NCBI GenBank assembly: GCA_944363995.1
Contig: CALVVV010000010.1
Span: 1 to 24,373, forward strand
DNA length: 24,373 nucleotides
Source: an uncultured Bacilli bacterium
GTDB taxonomy: Bacteria; Bacillota_I; Bacilli_A; RF39; UBA660
Direction of reading: 5' to 3'
Shown here in pieces: positions 15,022-21,662 of the stretch (its first letter is position 1; each line of letters begins with the position of its first letter). The notes beneath the pieces were generated by a model. The model did not search any database, was not told where the DNA came from, and was given only the letters and a program-made list of their open reading frames with translations. The position numbers were made by a program, and so were the translations under genes.

Positions 15022-16739
15022 CTTTTATGAATATTATTTTTTTCACTAAATGATGATAAATATTGTTGTAATAATATTTTATAAACTTCCGATTTATCTT
15101 TTAAGTTATCTGAAATATCAGTATTTGCTAAATAGTTAACATCACCTTGGGTGAAATAAAATTGATTTTTTGAAACATCAAAATATAATATAAGACCATC
15201 ATCTTCATATAAAGCAATAACTTTAATATTATTAAAAAAATTGGGTTTTATTTTCGCAAATTTACCAACAAATTTAGCTTTTTTAATAAAATCTTTTAAT
15301 GAAATGTAATTTGCAAAAAATTCATTTGAAGAAATTTCAGCAGTATATTTATTATTTGTCTTATCTTCTATATAATAATATTGAACAAGACCATCAATAT
15401 TATTAACTTTTATAATATTACCATTAATTTTTGATTTATTTCTTTTAACATATAAATCAGAATCAACAATATCAAAAATAATATTATCAATAATTCTTTT
15501 AGTATAATTCAAATCAACAAAATCAAGTGTTTGCAATTGTTCAAACAAATTTAAAGTTATATCTTCATTAAAAATATTTGACAATAAAAATATAATTTGA
15601 CGATATAAGATAGTTATTTCGGTAATTTTTTCTTTCTTTTTTGAACTAGTTAATTCTACAATATACTTTTTTAAAAAACTATATGCTATATAAACTAAAT
15701 TAGATTTATCTTGTGTTAATAATTTATATGAATCTGCTATTTCATTTTTGATTTCATCATAAAAATTATTAAAATTTTCATCGGTAATATTTTCATATAA
15801 ATATTTAATTTTTAAATTTAAATATTCATCAAATTCGTTATTATTTAAATAATAATTATATAAATAAGAAATTTTTTCATTACGCTTTTTGACTATATTT
15901 AAAATAGTTATAATATTTTTTTCTAATTCATTACAAAAATCTGTTATCAAATTATTTAATGATTTTTGGTTTGTTTCGATAATGTAATTATTAAAAATTT
16001 GATTTTCTATATTTTTCTTAATTTCAGTTATTTTAGCACTCGCAAAGCAAAAAAAAGCATTTTTTTTATATTTTAAAATACAATTATCTAATCGTTGGTT
16101 TATTTGACTTCGTATTGTAATTTCATATTCATTTAATTTATAATAATATTCTTCTTTTAATTCTGTTATTAATTTTATTATTTCAATTACACTTTGTGCA
16201 TTTCTAACTTTAACTTGATATTTTAAATATAGTTTAGTCAATATAGATTGTCCAATATTATCTATTTCCCAAGTGCTTATAAATCGATCAAACATGTCTA
16301 TGTTATTTTGAACGATCATTAAATTAAAATTAGAAATTATTGTAGAAATATCTGATTTTTTTTGACAAGTTGTAATTTTTTTTATTGTTGTTTCAATTAA
16401 ATATATTTCTTTTTTGACATTATCAGAATAATTAAATTTAAAATAATTTTTCACATTGTTTAATCTTAAATTTAATTTTTTAATTATTTCTTGTTTTATT
16501 ATTTCAATATTTTTGATTTTTGTTTCTTTATGACCATTTTTTAAATTTTCTGAAAGTACTTCATAAGCTTCATTGATTTCTTTTGCTTTTTGTTCAAAAA
16601 ATTTTCGTTGTTGTGTCATATCATTAGTATGTAAATCTGGATGGTATTTTTTCATCAATTTACGATAACTTTTTTTTAATTCACTTATAGTATAATTATC
16701 AGTTAATGAAAAAATATTAATAGCCTCTTTATACCCCAT
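15003..16739 (-). CDS. Large J-domain (DnaJ-like) protein
   Basis: A 578-residue protein with an N-terminal J-domain (about residues 4-68) holding the HPD motif at 33-35 (KYHPDLH), which stimulates the ATPase of DnaK/Hsp70. The Gly/Phe region and the zinc-finger CxxCxGxG repeats of DnaJ are absent, so this is a specialised co-chaperone, not DnaJ itself. Residues about 70-430 are helical, rich in Asn, Ile and Lys and coiled-coil-like; the last 130 or so residues look beta-rich. No membrane segment is evident. I do not recognise the C-terminal part; it may recruit DnaK to a lineage-specific substrate. It is a single-gene unit with its own promoter and terminator. GGGGG precedes the ATG. Confidence 0.82.
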   Translation of the reverse strand: MGYKEAINIFSLTDNYTISELKKSYRKLMKKYHPDLHTNDMTQQRKFFEQKAKEINEAYEVLSENLKNGHKETKIKNIEIIKQEIIKKLNLRLNNVKNYFKFNYSDNVKKEIYLIETTIKKITTCQKKSDISTIISNFNLMIVQNNIDMFDRFISTWEIDNIGQSILTKLYLKYQVKVRNAQSVIEIIKLITELKEEYYYKLNEYEITIRSQINQRLDNCILKYKKNAFFCFASAKITEIKKNIENQIFNNYIIETNQKSLNNLITDFCNELEKNIITILNIVKKRNEKISYLYNYYLNNNEFDEYLNLKIKYLYENITDENFNNFYDEIKNEIADSYKLLTQDKSNLVYIAYSFLKKYIVELTSSKKKEKITEITILYRQIIFLLSNIFNEDITLNLFEQLQTLDFVDLNYTKRIIDNIIFDIVDSDLYVKRNKSKINGNIIKVNNIDGLVQYYYIEDKTNNKYTAEISSNEFFANYISLKDFIKKAKFVGKFAKIKPNFFNNIKVIALYEDDGLILYFDVSKNQFYFTQGDVNYLANTDISDNLKDKSEVYKILLQQYLSSFSEKNNIHKRKKLIV

Positions 16740-16764
16740 AATAATCCCCCTTTTATAGCGAAAT

Positions 16765-16793
16765 ATATTATCATTTTATTGATTATTTGTCAA
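16765..16793 (-). promoter_or_regulatory. Promoter of the J-domain gene
   Basis: A perfect TTGACA (16788-16793) and a TAATAT -10 (16765-16770) are 17 bases apart. No CIRCE-type repeat (TTAGCACTC-N9-GAGTGCTAA) is seen, so HrcA control is not indicated. Confidence 0.65.
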
Positions 16794-16796
16794 ATT

Positions 16797-16821
16797 AAAA
16801 GGAATTATTTTTCTAATTCCT
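16797..16821 (-). terminator. eno terminator
   Basis: AGGAATTA (16800-16807) pairs with TAATTCCT (16814-16821) around a six-base loop, followed by TTT on the minus strand. The enolase stop codon is in the stem. Confidence 0.75.
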
Positions 16822-18034
16822 CTTCAATTCTTAATAATTGATTATATTTACAAATTCTATCTGTTCTTGATAAAGATCCAGTTTTGATTTGTCCTAAATT
16901 AAGCCCAACAGCCAAATCAGCAATAATTGTATCTTCTGTTTCCCCACTACGATGAGATATTATTGTTTTATATTTATTTTTTTTAGCTAATTCAATTGTT
17001 TCTAATGTTTCAGTAATAGTGCCTATTTGATTTACTTTTAATAAAATAGCATTACCTGCTTTATGATCAATTGCATATTGCAGATATTTTTTATTAGTTA
17101 CAAATAAGTCATCACCTACTAATTGAATTTTATCGCCTAATTCTTTAGTTATTTTGCTAAATCCTAACCAATCATTTTCATCGACAGGATCTTCAATTGA
17201 TATAATTGGGTAATTATTACATAATTCTTTATAAAAATCAATCAATTCTTCAGTAGTCAATTTTCTGTTTTCACCTTTTAAATTATAAATTCCATTTTCA
17301 TAAAATTCGCTAGCAGCTACATCTAAGCCAATATTAACATCAACTCCTGGTGTATAATTGGCTTTTTTTATAGCTTCAACTATTACATCTAAAGCCTCTT
17401 TATTGCTTTTTAAATTAGGTGCGAAACCACCTTCATCGCCAACATTTGTGTTATATCCTTTTTCCTTTAAAACCTTTTTTAAAGTATGAAAAACTTCTGC
17501 ACCAATTCTTAATCTTTCTTTAAATGTATATGCATTGGGAATAATCATAAATTCTTGAAAATCTAAATTATTGTCTGCGTGAGCTCCACCGTTTAAAATG
17601 TTCATCATCGGTCTTGGCAATGTAGTTCCTTCACCAATATAACGATATAAAGGCTTGCCACTAGCAATACTTGATGCTTTTAAAACGGCCATTGATACTC
17701 CTAAAGTGGCATTAGCGCCTAATTTAGATTTATTTTCTGTGCCATCTAATTCTAACAAGGTTTTATCAATCAACGTTTGATTACTAGCATCCATACTAAT
17801 TAACTTTTCACGAATAATTGTATTTACATTATTAACTGCTTTTAAAACACCTTTCCCCATATAACGATTAGCATCATTATCTCGCAATTCTAAGGCTTCA
17901 CGACTACCGGTTGAAGCACCACTAGGAACAATTGCTCTTCCTAAAACTCCATTTTCTAATATAACATCAACTTCAATTGTTGGATTTCCTCTTGAATCTA
18001 ACACTTCTCTTGCTTTAATATTTTTTATTTTCAT
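16805..18034 (-). CDS. eno: Enolase
   Basis: A 409-residue enolase, converting 2-phosphoglycerate to phosphoenolpyruvate in glycolysis. Motifs: the N-terminal AREVLDSRGNPT, GASTG (39-43), the catalytic Glu201 in GDEGGFAP, metal ligands Asp238, Glu281 (SIED) and Asp308 (GDDL), Lys333 (LLKVNQ) and SHRSGET (360-366). It ends shortly after the NQLLRIEEEL block, without the roughly 20-residue tail of Bacillus enolase. I chose the ATG at 18034 (AAGGGATG upstream, conserved start); the open frame extends 17 codons further. It lies 13 bases after the PEBP-family gene, third in an operon with murD, an unusual setting since eno is often with other glycolytic genes. Confidence 0.97.
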   Translation of the reverse strand: MKIKNIKAREVLDSRGNPTIEVDVILENGVLGRAIVPSGASTGSREALELRDNDANRYMGKGVLKAVNNVNTIIREKLISMDASNQTLIDKTLLELDGTENKSKLGANATLGVSMAVLKASSIASGKPLYRYIGEGTTLPRPMMNILNGGAHADNNLDFQEFMIIPNAYTFKERLRIGAEVFHTLKKVLKEKGYNTNVGDEGGFAPNLKSNKEALDVIVEAIKKANYTPGVDVNIGLDVAASEFYENGIYNLKGENRKLTTEELIDFYKELCNNYPIISIEDPVDENDWLGFSKITKELGDKIQLVGDDLFVTNKKYLQYAIDHKAGNAILLKVNQIGTITETLETIELAKKNKYKTIISHRSGETEDTIIADLAVGLNLGQIKTGSLSRTDRICKYNQLLRIEEELEK

Positions 18035-18047
18035 TATATCATCCCTT

Positions 18048-18494
18048 CTAATTTTTATATAATCCCTTGATATTATCTTGATCAATAATATGATTTTTAA
18101 TTTTTTCTTTTAATTCTTCATAACTAAAACCATTTTTTATATTTAATAAACAATCTAAAGCATAAACCGTTATATCATAATTATGTGGTCTATCAGGTGG
18201 TGCCATCCCCCCATAATTAATTTGATTAAAATCATTTTTACCTTGAACTATTTCTTTATTTACTAAACTTGCATTTTCTTCTAAATATGGATTAATTATA
18301 TTAGCGACCAACCAATGAACGAAATCATGACCACATACTTCAATAGCATCAAAATCTTCAATTATTACAACAAATGATTTTGTTTGTTTTGGATAATCTT
18401 TAAATTTCAAAGGAATTGACAAATTCATATTTCCTCTTTTGCCATATTTATCATTTATAATGCCATTATTTATACCATCACTATTTATTTTCAT
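18048..18494 (-). CDS. YbhB/YbcL-family (PEBP-like) protein
   Basis: A 148-residue cytoplasmic protein of the phosphatidylethanolamine-binding/Raf-kinase-inhibitor-like family. Matching blocks are TKSFVVIIEDFDAI, the FVHWLVANI block with its conserved His, GKNDFNQINYGG, PPDRPHNYDITVYALD, and a C-terminal helical region. These form the small ligand-binding pocket of the family. Bacterial members have no firmly known role. Its ATG overlaps the murD TGA as ATGA and eno follows after 13 bases, so it is the middle gene of an operon; this does not reveal its function. The N-terminal 22 residues are less conserved but in keeping with the family's start region. Confidence 0.88.
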   Translation of the reverse strand: MKINSDGINNGIINDKYGKRGNMNLSIPLKFKDYPKQTKSFVVIIEDFDAIEVCGHDFVHWLVANIINPYLEENASLVNKEIVQGKNDFNQINYGGMAPPDRPHNYDITVYALDCLLNIKNGFSYEELKEKIKNHIIDQDNIKGLYKN

Positions 18495-19834
18495 ATATTC
18501 TTTTCCTTTAATGTTTCAACAACTCGTTTAAAGTCATCACCACGATCTTCAAATTTTTCATATTGATCCCAAGATGCACAAGCTGGACTTAATAAAATAA
18601 CATCATTTTCCGTCGATAAATTGTAAGCCAATTTAGTTGCTTCTTCTAAGGTATCTTTTTTATAACATTCAATATTATTATTTTGACAAAATTCAAAAAT
18701 TCGATTTTTAGTTTGACCGTAACAAACAACAGATTTAACATATCTCATATGTGGTAACAATTCTATAAATGAATGTCCACGATCTAAACCACCTAATAAT
18801 AAAATAATTGGTTTATTAAAAGAATCTAAGGCAATATTGGTTGATGTAACATTAGTAGCCTTTGAATCATTATAAAATTCACGATTATTTATCTTTTTTA
18901 CAAATTCTAAACGATGTTCAACACCAGAAAATTTATTCAATACTTTTTTAATAATTTCATTGGTAACATCAAATTGTTTAGCCACTGCAATTGCACACAT
19001 AATATTCTCATAATTATGATTACCTTTTAATTTAATATCATTTAACTTTATTATTTCATTGTTTTTATAATAAATAGCTTCTTTTTCTATGCAAATATCA
19101 GTTTTAATATTTGCGGAAAAATAAATTTTATGTGAATTAATATCTTCTGTTAAATTTAACACATCTTGATTGTTTCCATTTAATATAGCCAAATCTGAAA
19201 CAGTGTGATGATTAAATATTTTTTTCTTGCAGCTTTTATAATTTTCATAAGTTTTAAAATGATCTAAATGAACTGGTGTCAAATTAGTTAAGATACCAAT
19301 ATCTGTTTTAAAATCTACAAAATCATGTAATTGTTGTGCTGATAATTCGATTACAATTATTTCATTTTCTTTTAATTTATCTAATAAAGAACACATTGGA
19401 TAACCTATATTACCGCCTAAATGTACAGGTAATTTTGCTTCTTTTAAGATTTCATAAGTTAAAGTTGTCGTTGTCGTTTTACCATTACTACCTGTAATAG
19501 CAATTATTTTAGTGTTTTTTGGTAGATAATGATAAGCAACTTCTAATTCATTGATAACAGGTATATTTAATTCATTAGCTTTTAAACATACTTTATGATC
19601 TACTTTTATTCCAGGATTTTTAACAACATAATTAAAACTTTCATCTAATAATTCTTCTGGATTATCAGTTATTATTAAATTAATTCCCAACATTTTCAGT
19701 TCTTTTACTTTTTCCTCATCTTGTTTTTTCATATCAGTAATTAAAATTTCACAATTATGTTTAACTAAAACTTTAGCAACTTCATAACCAGATCTTGCCA
19801 TACCTAATATGAACATCTTTTTATTGTCATACAT
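18491..19834 (-). CDS. murD: UDP-N-acetylmuramoyl-L-alanine--D-glutamate ligase
   Basis: A 447-residue Mur ligase that adds D-Glu to UDP-MurNAc-L-Ala in the cytoplasm, using ATP. The N-terminal domain (1-105) binds the UDP part (GMARSG at 11-16). The ATP loop is TGSNGKTTTT (114-123). The central domain has the HLDHF block (near 210), and the C-terminal domain has YNDSKATN (near 313) and LLLGGLDRG (near 345). Outside the usual mur/fts cluster, it begins an operon with a PEBP-family gene and eno. AAGGTGAT stands before the ATG. It shows that the organism makes peptidoglycan, in contrast to true Mycoplasma relatives. Confidence 0.96.
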   Translation of the reverse strand: MYDNKKMFILGMARSGYEVAKVLVKHNCEILITDMKKQDEEKVKELKMLGINLIITDNPEELLDESFNYVVKNPGIKVDHKVCLKANELNIPVINELEVAYHYLPKNTKIIAITGSNGKTTTTTLTYEILKEAKLPVHLGGNIGYPMCSLLDKLKENEIIVIELSAQQLHDFVDFKTDIGILTNLTPVHLDHFKTYENYKSCKKKIFNHHTVSDLAILNGNNQDVLNLTEDINSHKIYFSANIKTDICIEKEAIYYKNNEIIKLNDIKLKGNHNYENIMCAIAVAKQFDVTNEIIKKVLNKFSGVEHRLEFVKKINNREFYNDSKATNVTSTNIALDSFNKPIILLLGGLDRGHSFIELLPHMRYVKSVVCYGQTKNRIFEFCQNNNIECYKKDTLEEATKLAYNLSTENDVILLSPACASWDQYEKFEDRGDDFKRVVETLKEKNI

Positions 19835-19853
19835 TTTTTATCACCTTATTAAC

Positions 19854-19859
19854 ATTATA
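19854..19859 (-). promoter_or_regulatory. -10 box of the murD operon
   Basis: A perfect TATAAT on the minus strand, giving a start near 19847 right at the AAGGTG ribosome site. The best -35 (TTTATA, 18-base spacing) is weak. Confidence 0.5.
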
Positions 19860-19882
19860 TCATTTTTTATTTAAAAATATAA

Positions 19883-19910
19883 AAAAATTGTATAAAATAA
19901 TACAATTTTT
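19883..19910 (-). terminator. Terminator of the rpsU-yqeY unit
   Basis: An 11-bp repeat, AAAAATTGTAT (19883-19893) with ATACAATTTTT (19900-19910), is followed by Ts on the minus strand. The right arm begins at the yqeY stop codon. Confidence 0.8.
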
Positions 19911-20352
19911 ACAAATTATTTAGTTTTTCTTTTACTAATTTATTAACTAATGACATATCTGCCTTACCTTTAAGTAATGGTGAAATTTTTCCCATAATTT
20001 TTCCTGTATCTTGAACACTAGTTGGTTTCACTTCAGCAAATATTTCTTCGATTATTTTAATTATTTCATCTTCATTCATCATAGCTGGCATATATTTTTC
20101 TAATATGCTTATTTCTTTTTCTGCTTGTTTAATTAAATCAGTTCTATTGCTTTTTTCTAAATCAACAATCGTTTCTTTTCTTGTTTTGATTTGTTTTGAA
20201 ATTACAGCAACAACTTCTTCATCAGTTAATTCTCTTTTTTTATTAATTTCTTCTAGTTGAATAGCACCTTTAACCATTCTTACAACATTAAGTAAATCTT
20301 TGTTTTGATTTTTCATTGCATTTTTTAAATCAATTAATATTTTTTCTTTCAT
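19909..20352 (-). CDS. yqeY: GatB/YqeY domain-containing protein
   Basis: A 147-residue protein made only of the GatB/YqeY domain, an all-helical domain shared with the tRNA-binding tail of the GatB amidotransferase subunit. Free-standing YqeY proteins may help aminoacyl-tRNA handling, but the role is not settled. Recognisable blocks are the MKNQNKDLLNVVRMVKGAIQ start region, VVAVISKQIKTRKE in the middle, and TGKIMGKISPLLKGKAD near the end. The ATG at 20352 has AAAGGG seven bases upstream and gives the usual family length; the open frame runs 19 codons further into the rpsU terminator. The rpsU-yqeY pairing is common in Firmicutes. Confidence 0.92.
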   Translation of the reverse strand: MKEKILIDLKNAMKNQNKDLLNVVRMVKGAIQLEEINKKRELTDEEVVAVISKQIKTRKETIVDLEKSNRTDLIKQAEKEISILEKYMPAMMNEDEIIKIIEEIFAEVKPTSVQDTGKIMGKISPLLKGKADMSLVNKLVKEKLNNL

Positions 20353-20370
20353 ATGTATACCCTTTCTTAT

Positions 20371-20391
20371 ATTAAAAAAGCCCAAAGGCTT
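20371..20391 (-). terminator. Short hairpin between rpsU and yqeY
   Basis: AAGCC (minus strand, 20391-20387) pairs with GGCTT (20382-20378) around a four-base TTTG loop, followed by TTTT. It probably acts as a partial terminator, letting rpsU be made in excess over yqeY. Confidence 0.7.
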
Positions 20392-20581
20392 AATTATAAT
20401 TTTTTTCACGGCGACGACTATTTTTTATAGCTTCTTTTTTAGCTTCACGTCTTCTTTCTCCAGGTTTGCTATAATGCTCTCTTTTTCTTACTTCTTTTAG
20501 GAGGCCATCTTTAACATTCTTTTGTTTAAACATTCTTAATGCACCATCAACATTACCGTTTTTTACGACAACTTTAGACAT
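20390..20581 (-). CDS. rpsU: 30S ribosomal protein bS21
   Basis: A 63-residue, strongly basic protein with the bS21 pattern: VVVKNGNVDGALRMFK near the start, REHYSKPGERRR in the middle and a KK/RR-rich tail. It joins the small ribosomal subunit near the anti-Shine-Dalgarno end of 16S rRNA and helps initiation. GGAGGGA stands just before the ATG. It heads a two-gene unit with yqeY, with a clear promoter and an intervening hairpin that likely favours its own expression. Confidence 0.96.
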   Translation of the reverse strand: MSKVVVKNGNVDGALRMFKQKNVKDGLLKEVRKREHYSKPGERRREAKKEAIKNSRRREKNYN

Positions 20582-20613
20582 ATGATCCCTCCTTCCACAT
20601 ACAACTATCAGAC

Positions 20614-20642
20614 ATTATAGCACTTTTATCTTTATTTTACAA
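20614..20642 (-). promoter_or_regulatory. Promoter of rpsU
   Basis: TTGTAA (20637-20642) and a perfect TATAAT (20614-20619) are 17 bases apart on the minus strand, giving a start near 20607, ahead of the ribosome site at 20586-20592. The 100 or so bases between here and the peptide-cluster terminator hold nothing else I can identify. Confidence 0.8.
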
Positions 20643-20747
20643 TAGATTTTTAGCAAAAAGAGAATTAATTTGCTTTTTTATATCTAATAAATTAAAAATG
20701 GCAAGATAATTATTAGTTATTATATCATTTTTTTATATAAATAAAAT

Positions 20748-20771
20748 AAAGAATAGTAAAAACCATTCTTT
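20748..20771 (-). terminator. Terminator of the peptide-export cluster
   Basis: On the minus strand AAAGAATGG and CTATTCTTT form a 9-bp stem (one G-U pair) around TTTTTA, followed by TTTATTTTATTT. The stem starts inside the stop codon of the last small gene. This supports the idea that the 51-codon frame ending there is the real end of the operon. Confidence 0.75.
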
Positions 20772-20925
20772 ATACAGGACAAGAAGTTAAGCATCTAATA
20801 GAAGAACCTACTAAATTACCAAATTTAAATATTATTTCCACACAAATAGGAAACAAAGGCAATAAACAAAATATTATAATGACTAATATAATTTGTTTAT
20901 AATGATTTTTTATTATACTGGGCAC
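20770..20925 (-). CDS. Bacteriocin-like membrane peptide (paralogue of the 53-aa peptide)
   Basis: A 51-codon frame, probable GTG start at 20925 with AGG six bases before it, overlapping the end of the 53-aa gene by 13 bases. It has no double-glycine leader. Residues about 11-27 are a hydrophobic membrane segment. Residues 28-51 align with the C-terminal 27 of the 53-aa peptide: CV, then Ile, a shared GxxxG, GSxIR, and a final CPV, about 11 identities with one gap. Three of its four or so Cys lie in or after this part. It ends at the operon terminator. It might be an immunity peptide that imitates the bacteriocin, a third exported peptide with a different route, or a decayed copy. Coding is inferred from homology and position; the start codon is uncertain. 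Confidence 0.6.
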   Translation of the reverse strand: MPSIIKNHYKQIILVIIIFCLLPLFPICVEIIFKFGNLVGSSIRCLTSCPV

Positions 20926-21074
20926 ATTGAACCTGATATAGCTCTTCTAATAGCGCTACCTAAACTTCTTCCTACTTCCATTATTGTATTAACACATTTA
21001 TAAATTGAATTTAAGAAACTACCTGTTATATTAATACCACCTACTATTTGTAACAATTCTTCTTTTTCTAACAT
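20913..21074 (-). CDS. Double-glycine leader peptide, class IIb bacteriocin-like
   Basis: A 53-residue precursor. The first 13 residues (MLEKEELLQIVGG) are a double-glycine leader, cut after GG by C39 peptidases. The 40-residue mature part has two Cys (residue 14 and third from the end), a GxxxG motif (GRSLG), a basic Arg-Arg and a CPV end; the Cys pair could form a disulfide. A strong AGGAGGTG lies seven bases before the ATG and overlaps the stop of the 44-aa gene. With the 44-aa peptide it has the hallmarks of a two-peptide bacteriocin: paired genes, GG leaders, GxxxG motifs, adjacent exporter. A signalling peptide is the main alternative; no receptor kinase is nearby. Confidence 0.85.
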   Translation of the reverse strand: MLEKEELLQIVGGINITGSFLNSIYKCVNTIMEVGRSLGSAIRRAISGSMCPV

Positions 21075-21084
21075 AATTCACCTC

Positions 21085-21219
21085 CTAATTACATTTAAGT
21101 GGTCTCATATAGCCATCGATAACACCAATGAGAAAAATAATACCTGCACCGATTAATAAACCGATACCTATTCCACCACCAGATATTTTTTGTAAATCTT
21201 TTTTTTCTAATTTTTCCAT
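21085..21219 (-). CDS. Double-glycine leader peptide, partner bacteriocin-like peptide
   Basis: A 44-residue precursor. Leader MEKLEKKDLQKISGG ends in the double glycine; the mature 29 residues begin with a run of Gly and Ile/Leu (GIGIGLLIGAG, containing GxxxG), continue as a hydrophobic helix and end DGYMRPLKCN. The hydrophobic helix with GxxxG is typical of class IIb bacteriocin subunits that pair in the target membrane. Its ATG lies 13 bases inside the end of the accessory gene, with AAAGGA before it, and ten bases separate its stop from the next ATG, so translation runs down the whole cluster. One Cys near the end could join the partner peptide by disulfide; this is speculation. Confidence 0.85.
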   Translation of the reverse strand: MEKLEKKDLQKISGGGIGIGLLIGAGIIFLIGVIDGYMRPLKCN

Positions 21220-21662
21220 TCTTTTAGTCCTTTCTTTATTTCTTGATAAATTGTTGTCTTGTTACCTTTTGATATTACATTAATGATATTATTTTCAATT
21301 AAATATTCTTCTTTTAAATTAATTTTTAATAACATTTCATAACATAATTCATCTTCATTAACAATGTATTCATCACTTATAGAAATAATTTGAAAATCAT
21401 ACTCTAAATCATCTATTAACAAAATACTTTTGGATAATTCACTTACACTATCTTTTGGAATATAAATAATTGTATAAAATGAATTATCTATTTTTTTTAT
21501 GTAGCCAAAATAAGAATGATAAATACTATACTCATATTTTAATGCAATAATTATAAATATAATAAAACTAATAATTAAAAATAATAACCATAAAATAATT
21601 GCTTTAGAAGTTTTTTTGTTAATTATATATGTATAATTATTGTACATTCTTTGATAAATCAT
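21207..21662 (-). CDS. Small membrane protein, possible reduced export accessory subunit
   Basis: About 151 residues. A short basic N-terminus is followed by one membrane segment (about residues 22-42) and an outer domain of about 110 residues with alternating beta-like hydrophobic pattern. This is the topology of HlyD/MesE-type membrane-fusion proteins, which work with C39 ABC exporters, but it is far shorter than their 400 or so residues: no long coiled-coil hairpin or lipoyl domain is evident. Its place right after the exporter (26-base overlap) and before the peptides fits an accessory role; an immunity protein is an alternative. The start is uncertain: the ATG at 21662 has GAAGGG ten bases before it; an ATG at 21647 is also possible. 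Confidence 0.75.
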   Translation of the reverse strand: MIYQRMYNNYTYIINKKTSKAIILWLLFLIISFIIFIIIALKYEYSIYHSYFGYIKKIDNSFYTIIYIPKDSVSELSKSILLIDDLEYDFQIISISDEYIVNEDELCYEMLLKINLKEEYLIENNIINVISKGNKTTIYQEIKKGLKEWKN

